38,408 nt of DNA from Dehalococcoidia bacterium (GTDB taxonomy: Bacteria > Chloroflexota > Dehalococcoidia > Lucifugimonadales > Lucifugimonadaceae): NCBI GenBank assembly GCA_029936155.1, contig JAPYUK010000007.1, positions 11,289 to 49,696 of the forward strand. Reading direction: 5' to 3'. The notes beneath the pieces are model-generated. The model saw only the letters and a program-made list of their open reading frames with translations. It was not told the origin of the DNA and made no database searches. The position numbers and the translations under genes were made by a program. Shown one piece after another: positions 1 to 8,293 of the stretch; the stretch's first letter is position 1; every line of letters starts with the position of its first letter.

Positions 1-67
1 TGGACTCAAGGGATAGCCGCAAGTTTGGACCTGTGAAACGAACGAGCTTCAGAGGACGAGTGCGGAG
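1..67. other. Window edge, no feature
   Basis: The first 67 nt lie beyond the stop of the beta-lactamase-fold lipoprotein gene. No coding or hairpin signal is visible. Confidence 0.4.
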
Positions 68-1330
68 TTAACCACCATCCAGAATCATCTTGACTCCCCG
101 CGTCAGATTCTCAATAACCGGAAGCTGGAAATTCGAATTGGGATTTCGTGATGAGTCAACCTCGTTGGCGATCACGACGATCACTGTGCCATCTTTTGAG
201 CCAGCGTCGGGCCAGTAAACGAACTGCGCCGAGAATGGGTATATGAAGCCGAACTGGCCGATAACTCTTTGATCATTTTCGGTCCACGTAAATACACCCG
301 CCCCCGACTCAATTCGAGACGACCCAGAAGCCTGCGCTGGATGATCGGCAACCCGGAGTATCTCTTCTCGGACACCTTCGAAATCATCCAACTGAAAGAT
401 CACCTGAACCAGCTTGATCACATCTGCCGGGGTTGAGACGAGAGCACCCGAAGCCCACTCGGCGCTAACAACCGAGTGCGTTGGAACTTGCGGTACGTGG
501 CCGTCGACAACGGTTGGCGCGTCCGACGACAGTCCGGCGTACTCGTAACCAAGTGGCGTGCTGCCGGAGTCGAGCGTAGTTCCGGCGAGGTAGGTATTTG
601 TCATTCCGAGCGGATCAAAGAAACGCTTTTGAAATTCTCCATGGAGCGAATTGCCAGTGACCATTTCGATGATCCGACCGAGGATCAGAAAATTCGTTTT
701 CGAATAACCGTACTGTGACCCGGGATCGAAGAACGAACCCTCGGCTGCCGCAACCGCAATCACCTCATCGTGATCTTGCGTAACCGCTGGTTCCTGCTCA
801 TACAAAACATCGAGGAACTCCGCGGTATAGAACACGGGAACACCGCTGGTGTGCTCTAGCAGGTTTCTGATCGTTATATTTTTGGAATTTTCGATTTCCG
901 GGAACCATTTTTCGATGTCGGCTTCGAGATTCAGTAGTTCCTCTAGATCGAGTTGGATTACAGTGGCTGCAACGAGTACGTGGGTAATATCGCCCACAAA
1001 CATCGGCTTGTCGGGCCACACCGCCACGTCCGGTGATCGGTTGGGGTCAATTGAGCGTTTACTCAAGCCGCTGGCGAGATCGTATTGACCATATGTTGGC
1101 GAGTAGACCGACATTGTCGCACCCGTTATCCGCTCATCTTCTCGCCATTCGTTGAATGCATTCTGCAGGTTAATGCGAGTCGCATTGACCTCTTCGGTCG
1201 TTGCTCGTTTGGCGGCATCGTCCGACGAGCACCCGGAAAGTGTGATGACGAACAGGATCCACATCGGCAGGACTAGCAATTGTGATGCATTGGTCATTGT
1301 CTGGATATGGAAACTGAATCGGCGATCCAT
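68..1330 (-). CDS. Beta-lactamase-fold lipoprotein with lost catalytic residues
   Basis: A 420-residue protein of the serine beta-lactamase/class C penicillin-binding fold (Pfam Beta-lactamase type). The N-terminus has a hydrophobic stretch and a lipobox LSGC with Cys34, so it is probably a lipoprotein outside the cytoplasmic membrane. The fold is recognisable from LLEHTSG (residues 157-163) and ILGRIIEMVTG (216-226). The first catalytic motif, normally S-x-x-K, reads D114-I-T-H117, so both the nucleophile and the general base are gone. The second motif, normally Y-x-N, reads Y209-S-K211, and the third (H/K-x-G) reads Q359-F-G361. It is therefore likely to bind rather than hydrolyse peptides or esters. 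It lies 46 nt after hemB on the same strand and could be cotranscribed. Met12 (position 1297) is an alternative start that leaves a more typical signal peptide. Fold assignment is solid; function is unknown. Confidence 0.8.
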   Translation of the reverse strand: MDRRFSFHIQTMTNASQLLVLPMWILFVITLSGCSSDDAAKRATTEEVNATRINLQNAFNEWREDERITGATMSVYSPTYGQYDLASGLSKRSIDPNRSPDVAVWPDKPMFVGDITHVLVAATVIQLDLEELLNLEADIEKWFPEIENSKNITIRNLLEHTSGVPVFYTAEFLDVLYEQEPAVTQDHDEVIAVAAAEGSFFDPGSQYGYSKTNFLILGRIIEMVTGNSLHGEFQKRFFDPLGMTNTYLAGTTLDSGSTPLGYEYAGLSSDAPTVVDGHVPQVPTHSVVSAEWASGALVSTPADVIKLVQVIFQLDDFEGVREEILRVADHPAQASGSSRIESGAGVFTWTENDQRVIGQFGFIYPFSAQFVYWPDAGSKDGTVIVVIANEVDSSRNPNSNFQLPVIENLTRGVKMILDGG

Positions 1331-1376
1331 GTTGCCGAAACTTTATATCGTTCGGCAGCGCCGAAACGGGTTGTGG

Positions 1377-2357
1377 TTAACCCTTGGCGAGAATATTTGC
1401 GGCAGTGATCGCTGAGTATGTGATGATCAAATCGGCGCCCGCTCGTTTGATAGAAGTAAGCACTTCCATCATCGCGCGATCCTGATCCAGCCATCCTGCC
1501 TGACCGGACGCAGCGACCATCGAGTACTCTCCGCTCACGTTGTAGGCGGCGAGCGGCGTGTCGAAGCGCATCGAGGCTTCCTTGATCACGTCGAGATATG
1601 CGAGTGCTGGCTTCACCATGATGATGTCGGCACCCTCATCGAGATCGGCCTCTATCTCTCGCATCGCCTCTCGTGCTTGAGTGGGCGCCATCTGGTAGGT
1701 GCGGCGATCGCCGAACTGCGGTGCAGAATCGACGGCAATGCGGAATGGACCATAGAAGGCCGATGCGTACTTCGCCGAGTAGCCCATCACCGGCGTGTTG
1801 GAGTATCCGGCGTCGTTCAGACCTTCACGAATCGCAGCCACCTGGCCGTCCATCATCGCTGAAGGCGCGACCATGTCGGCACCGGCCTTGGCGTGCGATA
1901 TCGCAGCGTCAGCGAGCAGGGGCAGCGTTCCGTCGTTATCGACATCATTGCCTCTTACGATTCCGCAGTGGCCATGATCGGTGTATTCACACAAGCAGAC
2001 ATCTGTAATCACATATGTGTCCGGCGATGCTATTTTGATTGCCGAAACGGCCTGCTGCACTGCCTCGTCTGGAGAGCTTGCGGCTGAACCTGTGGCATCT
2101 TTTTTATCAGGGATTCCGAACAGCAGAACTGACTTCACGCCCGATTCCATCGCCCGTTGCGCTTCTTCAACTGCAATATCTACCGATATTTGGTCGATCC
2201 CGGGCATCGGCTCGATCGGAGTGCGAACTCCAGCGCCGTTCACCACAAACATTGGATAGATGAACTCCGAAGCCGAAAGTCGGTTTTCGTTGAGCATGTC
2301 GCGCAGCGTTTCGTTGAGGCGGAGTCGTCGTAGGTGAGAGTACTGGTCGATGTTCAT
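1377..2357 (-). CDS. hemB: Porphobilinogen synthase (delta-aminolevulinate dehydratase)
   Basis: Condenses two 5-aminolevulinate molecules to porphobilinogen, the first common step of tetrapyrrole synthesis in the cytoplasm. The 326-residue length is normal for the family. The two Schiff-base lysines are present as YSAKY (Lys196) and MVKPALAYLD (Lys249). The metal-site segment DVCLCEYTDHGHCG supplies Cys121, Cys123 and Cys131, the zinc-dependent form rather than the Asp-rich magnesium form. It starts 14 nt after the cobA-hemD gene and is the last tetrapyrrole gene of the run. No hemA, hemL or hemE-H gene is in the window, so the set here covers the core path to uroporphyrinogen III and precorrin-2. 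Assignment is secure. Confidence 0.97.
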   Translation of the reverse strand: MNIDQYSHLRRLRLNETLRDMLNENRLSASEFIYPMFVVNGAGVRTPIEPMPGIDQISVDIAVEEAQRAMESGVKSVLLFGIPDKKDATGSAASSPDEAVQQAVSAIKIASPDTYVITDVCLCEYTDHGHCGIVRGNDVDNDGTLPLLADAAISHAKAGADMVAPSAMMDGQVAAIREGLNDAGYSNTPVMGYSAKYASAFYGPFRIAVDSAPQFGDRRTYQMAPTQAREAMREIEADLDEGADIIMVKPALAYLDVIKEASMRFDTPLAAYNVSGEYSMVAASGQAGWLDQDRAMMEVLTSIKRAGADLIITYSAITAANILAKG

Positions 2358-2370
2358 ATGACTATTATCG

Positions 2371-3927
2371 CTATTCTGCGTCAGCGGTGACGTGCGCCAT
2401 GATCGCCTTGACGATACCGGCTATCGATTGCTCTTCGGACTGAATATCGATATTCACACCCAGCTCTGCCGCAGTATCACCGGTAATTGGACCGATAATG
2501 GCTGTCTTGCTGGTGTTGATGAGATCCGGGCTGCCACCAAGTAGATCCACCAGATTTCTGACCGTCGATGATGAAGTGAATGTCGTGAAATCGATGCCTT
2601 CTTCGTAGGCTGCCCGGGCGAGTTCGCCGGTGTCGTTAGGCGATTCGGTTGAGTAGGCGATCACTTCGTCCACGTTTGAACCAAGTTCTTTCAAGCCGTT
2701 CGTTAGTGTTTCTCTTCCGATTTCGGATCGAGGAAACAGTACGCTGGACGGCGTGTTGCCTTCGGCCTTCAGCAGATCGACCATTGCGCTTGCGAGATAC
2801 TGATCGGGCATGGCGTCGGGCGTGATGCCGATTTCAGCGAGTGCCCTCGCGATAGAGGGTCCGCTCACACCGAATTTGAGATGAGCGAGCACCCGTGAAT
2901 CGACCCCGATCGCCTTCATACGATCAGCGATTCCGCGCACAGCGTTCGAGCTTGTGAGCATTATCCAATCGTATTTTGTGAGGTTCCGAAGTGCGTTGTC
3001 GAGCGGTTCTGGATCGCGCACGGGAACGATTTCTATAGTCGGATATTCGAGAACCTCTGCACCAAGGTCTTCGAGCTGTTTTACCAACTTGCTCGCCTGA
3101 GATCGTGCACGGGTGACGAGAATTCTCTTACCGAATAGAGGGCGGTTGTCGAACCACGCCATGGCTTCTCGCAGACCAGCTACTTCACCGATCACGAGTG
3201 CCACAGGCGCACCGATTCCACCTTCAACGCCGCGCGCTACGATCTCGCTGATCGGTCCCGTCACAACACGCTGTTTGGTGGTCGTTCCCCACTGCACAAG
3301 GGCGGCAGGGCGTTCACCCGAAACACCGCGGGAAGTCAGGGCGGCGATGATGTCGTTCATCCCTTTCCAGCCCATCACAAATACGAGCGTGCCAGATAGA
3401 CCAGCCAGAGCATCCCAGTTGATCGTGGAATCAGGCTTGTTGGGATCTTCACTCCCGGTAACGATCGTGAGTGATGTCGACATCCCGCGCTGTGTGACCG
3501 GAATACCGGCGTATGCGGGGGCAGCAATAGTGGATGAAATTCCGGGAACTACTTCCCACGGGACACCTGCAGCAGCAAGGTTGAGCGCTTCTTCACCACC
3601 TCGACCAAACACGAACGGATCGCCTCCTTTTAAACGGCACACATTCAAGCCTCGTAGGCCCAGTTCGACAAGTAGTTCGTTGATCTCGGTCTGGGTCATC
3701 CGGTGGTCATCACGGCCCTTGCCTGCGTCGTACAACTCGGCATCCAGACGTGCTTCAGCGAGAAGCTGCGGTGGTGCGAGACGATCAAACACAACTGCAT
3801 CAGCTGTGCGAAGTGATTCGAGTCCTTTGACGGTGATCAGACCGGGATCACCCGGCCCGGCTCCTACAAGGAACACCTTGCCGAGAGCGTCTGATGTTGG
3901 TGATGACTGTGGCGTCTGATTTGGCAT
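2371..3927 (-). CDS. cobA-hemD: Uroporphyrinogen-III C-methyltransferase fused to uroporphyrinogen-III synthase
   Basis: A 518-residue two-domain fusion. Residues about 17-255 are the SAM-dependent uroporphyrin-III C-methyltransferase (CobA/SUMT), with the glycine-rich GAGPGDPGLIT at 22-32 and the family's GGDPFVFGRGGEE segment. Residues about 264-510 are uroporphyrinogen-III synthase (HemD), opening with GKRILVTRARSQASKL. HemD closes hydroxymethylbilane to uroporphyrinogen III; CobA methylates it twice to precorrin-2. This couples ring closure to the siroheme/cobalamin branch. The gene is 3 nt downstream of hemC and 14 nt upstream of hemB, consistent with one operon. Such fusions are known in Gram-positive bacteria and Chloroflexota. 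HemD sequences are poorly conserved, so that half rests on the N-terminal motif, length and context. Confidence 0.95.
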   Translation of the reverse strand: MPNQTPQSSPTSDALGKVFLVGAGPGDPGLITVKGLESLRTADAVVFDRLAPPQLLAEARLDAELYDAGKGRDDHRMTQTEINELLVELGLRGLNVCRLKGGDPFVFGRGGEEALNLAAAGVPWEVVPGISSTIAAPAYAGIPVTQRGMSTSLTIVTGSEDPNKPDSTINWDALAGLSGTLVFVMGWKGMNDIIAALTSRGVSGERPAALVQWGTTTKQRVVTGPISEIVARGVEGGIGAPVALVIGEVAGLREAMAWFDNRPLFGKRILVTRARSQASKLVKQLEDLGAEVLEYPTIEIVPVRDPEPLDNALRNLTKYDWIMLTSSNAVRGIADRMKAIGVDSRVLAHLKFGVSGPSIARALAEIGITPDAMPDQYLASAMVDLLKAEGNTPSSVLFPRSEIGRETLTNGLKELGSNVDEVIAYSTESPNDTGELARAAYEEGIDFTTFTSSSTVRNLVDLLGGSPDLINTSKTAIIGPITGDTAAELGVNIDIQSEEQSIAGIVKAIMAHVTADAE

Positions 3928-3930
3928 CGA

Positions 3931-4878
3931 CTAATCAACGTCCCCTGCTACTAGCTGTCTTGCTCCGCGCTCCACAAACAGCTGGCCGATTCGTCGTCCG
4001 ATCTCGGCGGCGTTGGAAGCGTCGCCTGAGAGATATTCACGAATGACGGTGATGCCATCAGGCGTTGAGGCGAACGCTGAAAACGTGATCTTTCCTTCCC
4101 TGTTTTTGGCGTGTGCCGATACCGAAGCTGAGCACCCACCACCGATCTCGTCCAAAAATGCGCGCTCTGCTGTTACTTCAAGTCGCGTTTGTTCATGGTC
4201 GATTTTTCCAGCCAGCGAAATAGTCGCGATGTCATCCGTTCTGGTCTCAAGTGCAAGTGCGCCCTGGCCGACTGCGGATACGAAACTGGAGCAGGATAGA
4301 TGCTGCGTGATTCGATTTTCGAGACCGAGTCGATTCAACCCGGCTGCTGCTAGAACTACTGCGTCAGGGCCATCGGCTTCATCGAGCTTGCCAAGACGGG
4401 TAGGCACGTTGCCACGAAGCGGCTCGACGACGAGATCGGGTCGCAGACTTTTGATAAGAGCTTTACGACGCGCACTTCCCGTGCCAACCCGTGATCCCGC
4501 TGGAATCTTTTCCAGCGTTTCACCACTACGGCTTACGAATGCATCTCGTGGATCTTCTCGATTCGGCACAGCGGCGAGTGCAAACTCCGGTGGGAGCGAC
4601 GAGGGCATGTCTTTCAAACTGTGAACAGCTATGTCGACTCGACCGTCCCGCAATGCTTCTTCCAGCTCTCTGACGAAAACCGCTACGCCTAGAGTGGCCA
4701 GATTCTGACATTTGTCCCTGTCGCCGATGGTTTTTATCACTACGAGTTCGAACGCCACACCGGGGTTGGACGATTTAAGAGCGTCGACTACGTGTCCGGT
4801 CTGGGTAAGGGCGAGTTCGCTTCCGCGGGTGCCGACCTTAACCACAGAACTTGGGGTTGTGTCATTAGTGCTAGTCAT
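3931..4878 (-). CDS. hemC: Hydroxymethylbilane synthase (porphobilinogen deaminase)
   Basis: Polymerises four porphobilinogen units into hydroxymethylbilane. The 315-residue protein has the usual features: VGTRGSELALTQT near the N-terminus, HSLKDMP (86-92) with the catalytic Asp90, the RRKALIKSLRPDL arginine segment, and GGGCSASV, where Cys249 would carry the dipyrromethane cofactor. It lies 36 nt downstream of the precorrin-2 dehydrogenase gene and 3 nt upstream of the cobA-hemD fusion, so its product passes directly to the next encoded enzyme. There is no clear Shine-Dalgarno sequence before the ATG, but family alignment supports this start. Confidence 0.97.
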   Translation of the reverse strand: MTSTNDTTPSSVVKVGTRGSELALTQTGHVVDALKSSNPGVAFELVVIKTIGDRDKCQNLATLGVAVFVRELEEALRDGRVDIAVHSLKDMPSSLPPEFALAAVPNREDPRDAFVSRSGETLEKIPAGSRVGTGSARRKALIKSLRPDLVVEPLRGNVPTRLGKLDEADGPDAVVLAAAGLNRLGLENRITQHLSCSSFVSAVGQGALALETRTDDIATISLAGKIDHEQTRLEVTAERAFLDEIGGGCSASVSAHAKNREGKITFSAFASTPDGITVIREYLSGDASNAAEIGRRIGQLFVERGARQLVAGDVD

Positions 4879-4914
4879 TGCTGATTGTCGGTTCTGAAAT
4901 TAATGTGACAGCTA

Positions 4915-5583
4915 CTAGGCTTTGCTTGTCGCGTCGTGCTGTTCGAGTGCCGAAACCAGTATCGATCGAGCTTTGTCGGTGTCACCGCCTTCGAAGATCT
5001 CCAGCACCTGATCGGTGATCGATTCCGCCCACTCGTTTGGAGTGACCTTGAGATCACGCGCTCGCTGTTCGACACGTACATCGGCCAACATCGGACCCAT
5101 GTCTGCCCACCGCAAGCACTGACAGTTCTTCTCGTCGCTCATTCGCTCGCGAAGTCGACGTGCCAGCGCAGGGCTGGAACCAGCGGTCGATACCGCAACG
5201 GTGACTTCATTTCGCTGAATCAGCGAGGGAGCGATCCATGTGCAAAGCGGTGTGACGTCCATGACGTTGAGCAGAATACTCCGCTCGGTAGCCTCTTTGG
5301 AGATCGCCTCGTTAGTGTCCATCGAAGATGTGTCGGCTACGATCACGATCCAGGCTCCAGCTAGGTCACCAGCCTGATACGTGCGCTTCGTCCACTCGAT
5401 CTCGCCTGCATCTGCCTTCGCTCGAAGTGCTGGTGAAATTTCATATTCAGGACTGAAAAGCTTTACGTTTGCCCCGCATTCGAGCAGGTAGTTCACTTTT
5501 CGTTGGCCTTCGTGGGCATCTCCGCCAAAGACGATTCCGAGGCGTTCTTGCACATCGAGGTACATACCGTAATAGCGCGGCAC
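4915..5583 (-). CDS. Precorrin-2 dehydrogenase / sirohydrochlorin ferrochelatase-type protein (CysG N-terminal/Met8 family)
   Basis: The 222-residue protein matches the NAD-dependent precorrin-2 dehydrogenase family (CysG N-terminal domain, Met8p). It opens with the typical MPRYYGMYLDVQ segment. The nucleotide-binding loop reads GGDAHEGQRKV instead of the usual GGG-x-V-A-x-RKV, a mild deviation. NVMDVTPLCTWIAPSLIQR and AVSTAGSSPALARRLRE match the conserved central region. It would oxidise precorrin-2 to sirohydrochlorin and may insert iron. It is the first tetrapyrrole gene of the leftward run, followed by hemC after 36 nt. The gene ends in two consecutive TAG codons. The family is clear; the ferrochelatase activity is inference. 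Confidence 0.88.
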   Translation of the reverse strand: MPRYYGMYLDVQERLGIVFGGDAHEGQRKVNYLLECGANVKLFSPEYEISPALRAKADAGEIEWTKRTYQAGDLAGAWIVIVADTSSMDTNEAISKEATERSILLNVMDVTPLCTWIAPSLIQRNEVTVAVSTAGSSPALARRLRERMSDEKNCQCLRWADMGPMLADVRVEQRARDLKVTPNEWAESITDQVLEIFEGGDTDKARSILVSALEQHDATSKA

Positions 5584-5651
5584 AGTGGTCTCCAGTTCTA
5601 GGTTTGCCGGTCAAATGGGTGGATGACCCGGCGAGTAGGGTAGTAGCTGAG

Positions 5652-5933
5652 AAGCAGTCGCTCTTTGTGACGCCACTCGGTGTAAAGATTCTCATAGATT
5701 TTAGAACTTGTTGGATCAGGCTCGTATTTTGTGTGTTCAGTTGTTCGGATCGCGGCGTACTCGGCGAGTGATGGCCCGTCCGAAACACTTGCAGCTACCT
5801 GTGAGAGCGTGCCGATCAAAGCTGGCCCCCGAAAGCTGTTGAGGCGTTCGATGTTGTAACGAATTGCGAACGCAAAGTTGATCATCATGGAGAAGTTTGA
5901 CCGTTGGTCAGCTACCACGTGAATCCGACCTCC
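5652..5933 (-). pseudogene. Probable remnant of an FGGY-family carbohydrate kinase (C-terminal end only)
   Basis: The 324-nt stretch between hpnE and the precorrin-2 dehydrogenase gene has an open frame on the minus strand that runs from inside the 3' end of hpnE to a TAG at about 5601. Its translation resembles the extreme C-terminus of FGGY kinases (xylulokinase/glycerokinase type): RGPALIGTLSQVAA matches the family's RGAA-x-L-A helix, and KYEPDPTSSKIYENLYTEW matches the closing pattern F-x-P-(D/N)-P-x(4)-Y-x(3)-Y. The N-terminal ATPase domain and most of the C-terminal domain are absent, and no start codon fits the conserved part. I read it as a leftover of a kinase gene lost by deletion. 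The resemblance rests on about 90 residues and needs a profile search. Confidence 0.45.
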
Positions 5934-7335
5934 CTTCCGATGTTGCCAGGCCGACCGGATGCAGTGACCCGGTACCAATATCCGCGACCACATACTTGGC
6001 TGCGAGATTTCCACTTCGGACTGCTGATTCCATAGTCGATGGCCAACCGGTGTCGGTCCAATCACCAGCAAGGTAGAAGCCGGGCAGCGGAGATCGCTGC
6101 GACAGTCGAATTCGCTGTGACCCCGGTGCGACCCTGAAAGTAGCTTCGAGCATCTTCACGATGGTGAACTTTTTGATAACTGCGGATTCGGCCGTAGGGA
6201 ATGCTTTTTCCATTTCAACCGTGAATATATCGCGCAGCTCTTGTTTCGAGCGATCCTGCCACTGCCAAGCGCCGCTTAACGAGATGACAATGTGCTGCCC
6301 AGATTCTGATGACTGGTTGTTGTGCGGTTTCAGATCGGTGTCGTTGAAGACCCACTGCAGAGGACTATCGAGAACCGCTACAAACTTCTCGCTAAGGACA
6401 GGACGGTCGTACCAGATATGAATAGCTACTATCGGAGCCGTTTTAACGCTTTCGGCAGGCGTGAAGAAGTCGTTCGGCCCGTCAGAGTCACTGATAATCA
6501 ACTTGGTCATCGCCTGAGCAGGAACAGCAGAAACAACCGCTTCACCCTCGATCAATTCGTCGCCGACAGTACTTACACCCTTGATTCCACCCCCTGCAAT
6601 GTGAAGCGAATCGACATCGACGCCTGTACGAATCTCGCCACCATGTAATTCGATAAATCGTCGGGCGTTCTCGCCGATAAGTGTCGACAGACCGGCCAGC
6701 GGAATACCCATCGCCGGGTTTTGAGCCGACCCAAGCAGTGCGATCTTGAACAGTTGGATACCGGTGTAAGCGCTCACGGCAGTGATGTCGTCATTGAGCG
6801 AAGGGAGGATGATCAGATTCCAGAAGTTGCGAATCGTCTCGTTGTTCTGCGAGTGGCCACGCAGCCAGTCATCGAAAGAAATCTGATCGTGTGAAGGGAT
6901 CGGACCCGAATCGAGTCGAGCCAGCTTGATAAGAAGAAGAGCCCACAGAATTCTGAGTTTGCCACCCAGACTGACATGCCGGTACCCGAGAAGCGCTGAA
7001 AGATTGGAAAGTAACCCGGGCAGTCGGCGTGCCTTTAGCCAGCCGATTTTCTGGCCCTTGAGCACCGGAAATCCGATCCGCTCGTCGAGCCTGATCTGGT
7101 CTGAGGCTCCAATATCAGCGATATATTTCTGTAACTCATCACAGGCACCGACAAAAACGTGCTGGCCGTTGTCGATCTCCTCACCGGAGTCGGAATCAGT
7201 AAACGAGTACGCCCTGCCACCCAAGAACGGACGCTTCTCCAGCACGATCGGTTTCAGGCCAAGCTGAATCAGCCGCACAGCCGTGGCGAGCCCGGCGATA
7301 CCGCCGCCAATTATGACTACGGTTCGAGTCGGCAT
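5908..7335 (-). CDS. hpnE: Hydroxysqualene dehydroxylase (squalene-associated FAD-dependent desaturase)
   Basis: A 475-residue FAD-dependent amine-oxidase/phytoene-desaturase-type protein of the HpnE family. The N-terminal Rossmann motif VIIGGGIAGLATAVRL (about 7-22) is followed by LEKRPFLGGRAYSF and the HpnE-typical EIDNGQHVFVGAC. The C-terminal FAD contact reads LAGDWTDTGWPSTMESAVRSG. It would reduce hydroxysqualene to squalene, completing the HpnC-HpnD-HpnE route. It begins 3 nt after hpnD ends, so the three genes are clearly one transcription unit. The C-terminal tail beyond the FAD motif is long, and its last bases overlap the kinase-like remnant. Assignment rests on motifs plus the hpnC-hpnD-hpnE order. 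Confidence 0.94.
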   Translation of the reverse strand: MPTRTVVIIGGGIAGLATAVRLIQLGLKPIVLEKRPFLGGRAYSFTDSDSGEEIDNGQHVFVGACDELQKYIADIGASDQIRLDERIGFPVLKGQKIGWLKARRLPGLLSNLSALLGYRHVSLGGKLRILWALLLIKLARLDSGPIPSHDQISFDDWLRGHSQNNETIRNFWNLIILPSLNDDITAVSAYTGIQLFKIALLGSAQNPAMGIPLAGLSTLIGENARRFIELHGGEIRTGVDVDSLHIAGGGIKGVSTVGDELIEGEAVVSAVPAQAMTKLIISDSDGPNDFFTPAESVKTAPIVAIHIWYDRPVLSEKFVAVLDSPLQWVFNDTDLKPHNNQSSESGQHIVISLSGAWQWQDRSKQELRDIFTVEMEKAFPTAESAVIKKFTIVKMLEATFRVAPGSQRIRLSQRSPLPGFYLAGDWTDTGWPSTMESAVRSGNLAAKYVVADIGTGSLHPVGLATSEGRSDSRGS

Positions 7336-7338
7336 GGG

Positions 7339-8292
7339 CTAGACGAACCTGATCCCGCGGCTGCGAAGCCAGATCACCGATAGCAACTTGAACTTTTGAA
7401 ACTTCGATAGGCTGGCGCGGTTGTTTAACGTGTCGTATCCGAGCTTCTCGATTTGATCGAGAAGTATCTCGTAGACATGGGTCATTGTTTCCGGACACTG
7501 GCGTGATTGCTTGTCCAGTAGCGGAAATAATCGCACCCCAGATGCCAAGTAATTTCGAGCTCGCCCGACCTGAAACTTCATAAACAAAACAAACTCTGAG
7601 GTGATTCGCTTGTTCCGAAGATCATAGAGCGTGATTCCGTATTCTGCGAGTTCATTAGCAGGCAGGTAAACCCGCCCAATTTCCAGATCCTCAGTGATGT
7701 CTCGGAGAATATTGGTTAGCTGTAGCGCTATGCCAAGATCAATCGCATATTCGACAGCTCGTTCATCTTCGTATCCAAACACTTCGATCAGCGCGAGTCC
7801 GGTAGCACTGGCAACAAGCTTGCAATACTCGACAAGATCATCGAACGTCTCGTATGTAACATCGTCGAAATCCCGACGACAGCCTTCGACAACATCCAGA
7901 AGATGCTGCTGGTCGATTGGATATTTGTGGAGGGTGTCGCCAAGCGCGAGCCACATTGCTGGCGTGGCTTCCTTTACAACTGGGACTTCACCATTACCAG
8001 AATCATGAACATTGCCCGCGTAAGCGGCTGCCAAATGAGTTTCTAGTGAGTCGAGTGCTGCGCCGGTCTGGTCGCCGTATCCGCCTTCATCTACTACGTC
8101 GTCGGCAAGCCGGCAAAATGCGTACCCGGCGTACACAGCGTTGCGCTTTTCGGGCGGGAGAGTGATGAAGGCGTAGTAGAAATTCGACGATGCGGCCCTG
8201 GTTGCATTGGCCACGACCTTGTAGGCCTCAGTGATCTGCTGAGGAGTGGGAGTAGATTTCACTTCTGCTGGATTATTCGACTCTGGTGGCAT
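7339..8292 (-). CDS. hpnD: Presqualene diphosphate synthase
   Basis: A 317-residue trans-isoprenyl diphosphate synthase of the squalene/phytoene synthase superfamily. It carries FYYAFITLPPEKR, then YAFCRLADDVVDE with the first Asp motif (residues 64-68), and NILRDITEDLEIGRVYLP with the second (198-202). HpnD condenses two farnesyl diphosphates to presqualene diphosphate. It lies between hpnC and hpnE with gaps of 1 and 3 nt, which separates it from a phytoene synthase role. HpnC and HpnD are diverged paralogues; this one is the HpnD member by the QLTNILRDI segment. It ends in a TAG stop. Confidence 0.94.
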   Translation of the reverse strand: MPPESNNPAEVKSTPTPQQITEAYKVVANATRAASSNFYYAFITLPPEKRNAVYAGYAFCRLADDVVDEGGYGDQTGAALDSLETHLAAAYAGNVHDSGNGEVPVVKEATPAMWLALGDTLHKYPIDQQHLLDVVEGCRRDFDDVTYETFDDLVEYCKLVASATGLALIEVFGYEDERAVEYAIDLGIALQLTNILRDITEDLEIGRVYLPANELAEYGITLYDLRNKRITSEFVLFMKFQVGRARNYLASGVRLFPLLDKQSRQCPETMTHVYEILLDQIEKLGYDTLNNRASLSKFQKFKLLSVIWLRSRGIRFV

Positions 8293-8293
8293 C

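Noticed and set aside
3113-3919. Long plus-strand open frame of 268 codons
   Set aside because: It is the antisense shadow of the cobA-hemD fusion, whose motifs are unmistakable; the translation is Ser/Pro/Arg-rich without any domain.
5598-6071. Treating the whole 157-codon frame overlapping hpnE as a gene
   Set aside because: Its first third is antiphase reading of the conserved FAD segment of hpnE; only the part after about 5933 resembles a kinase and has no start codon.
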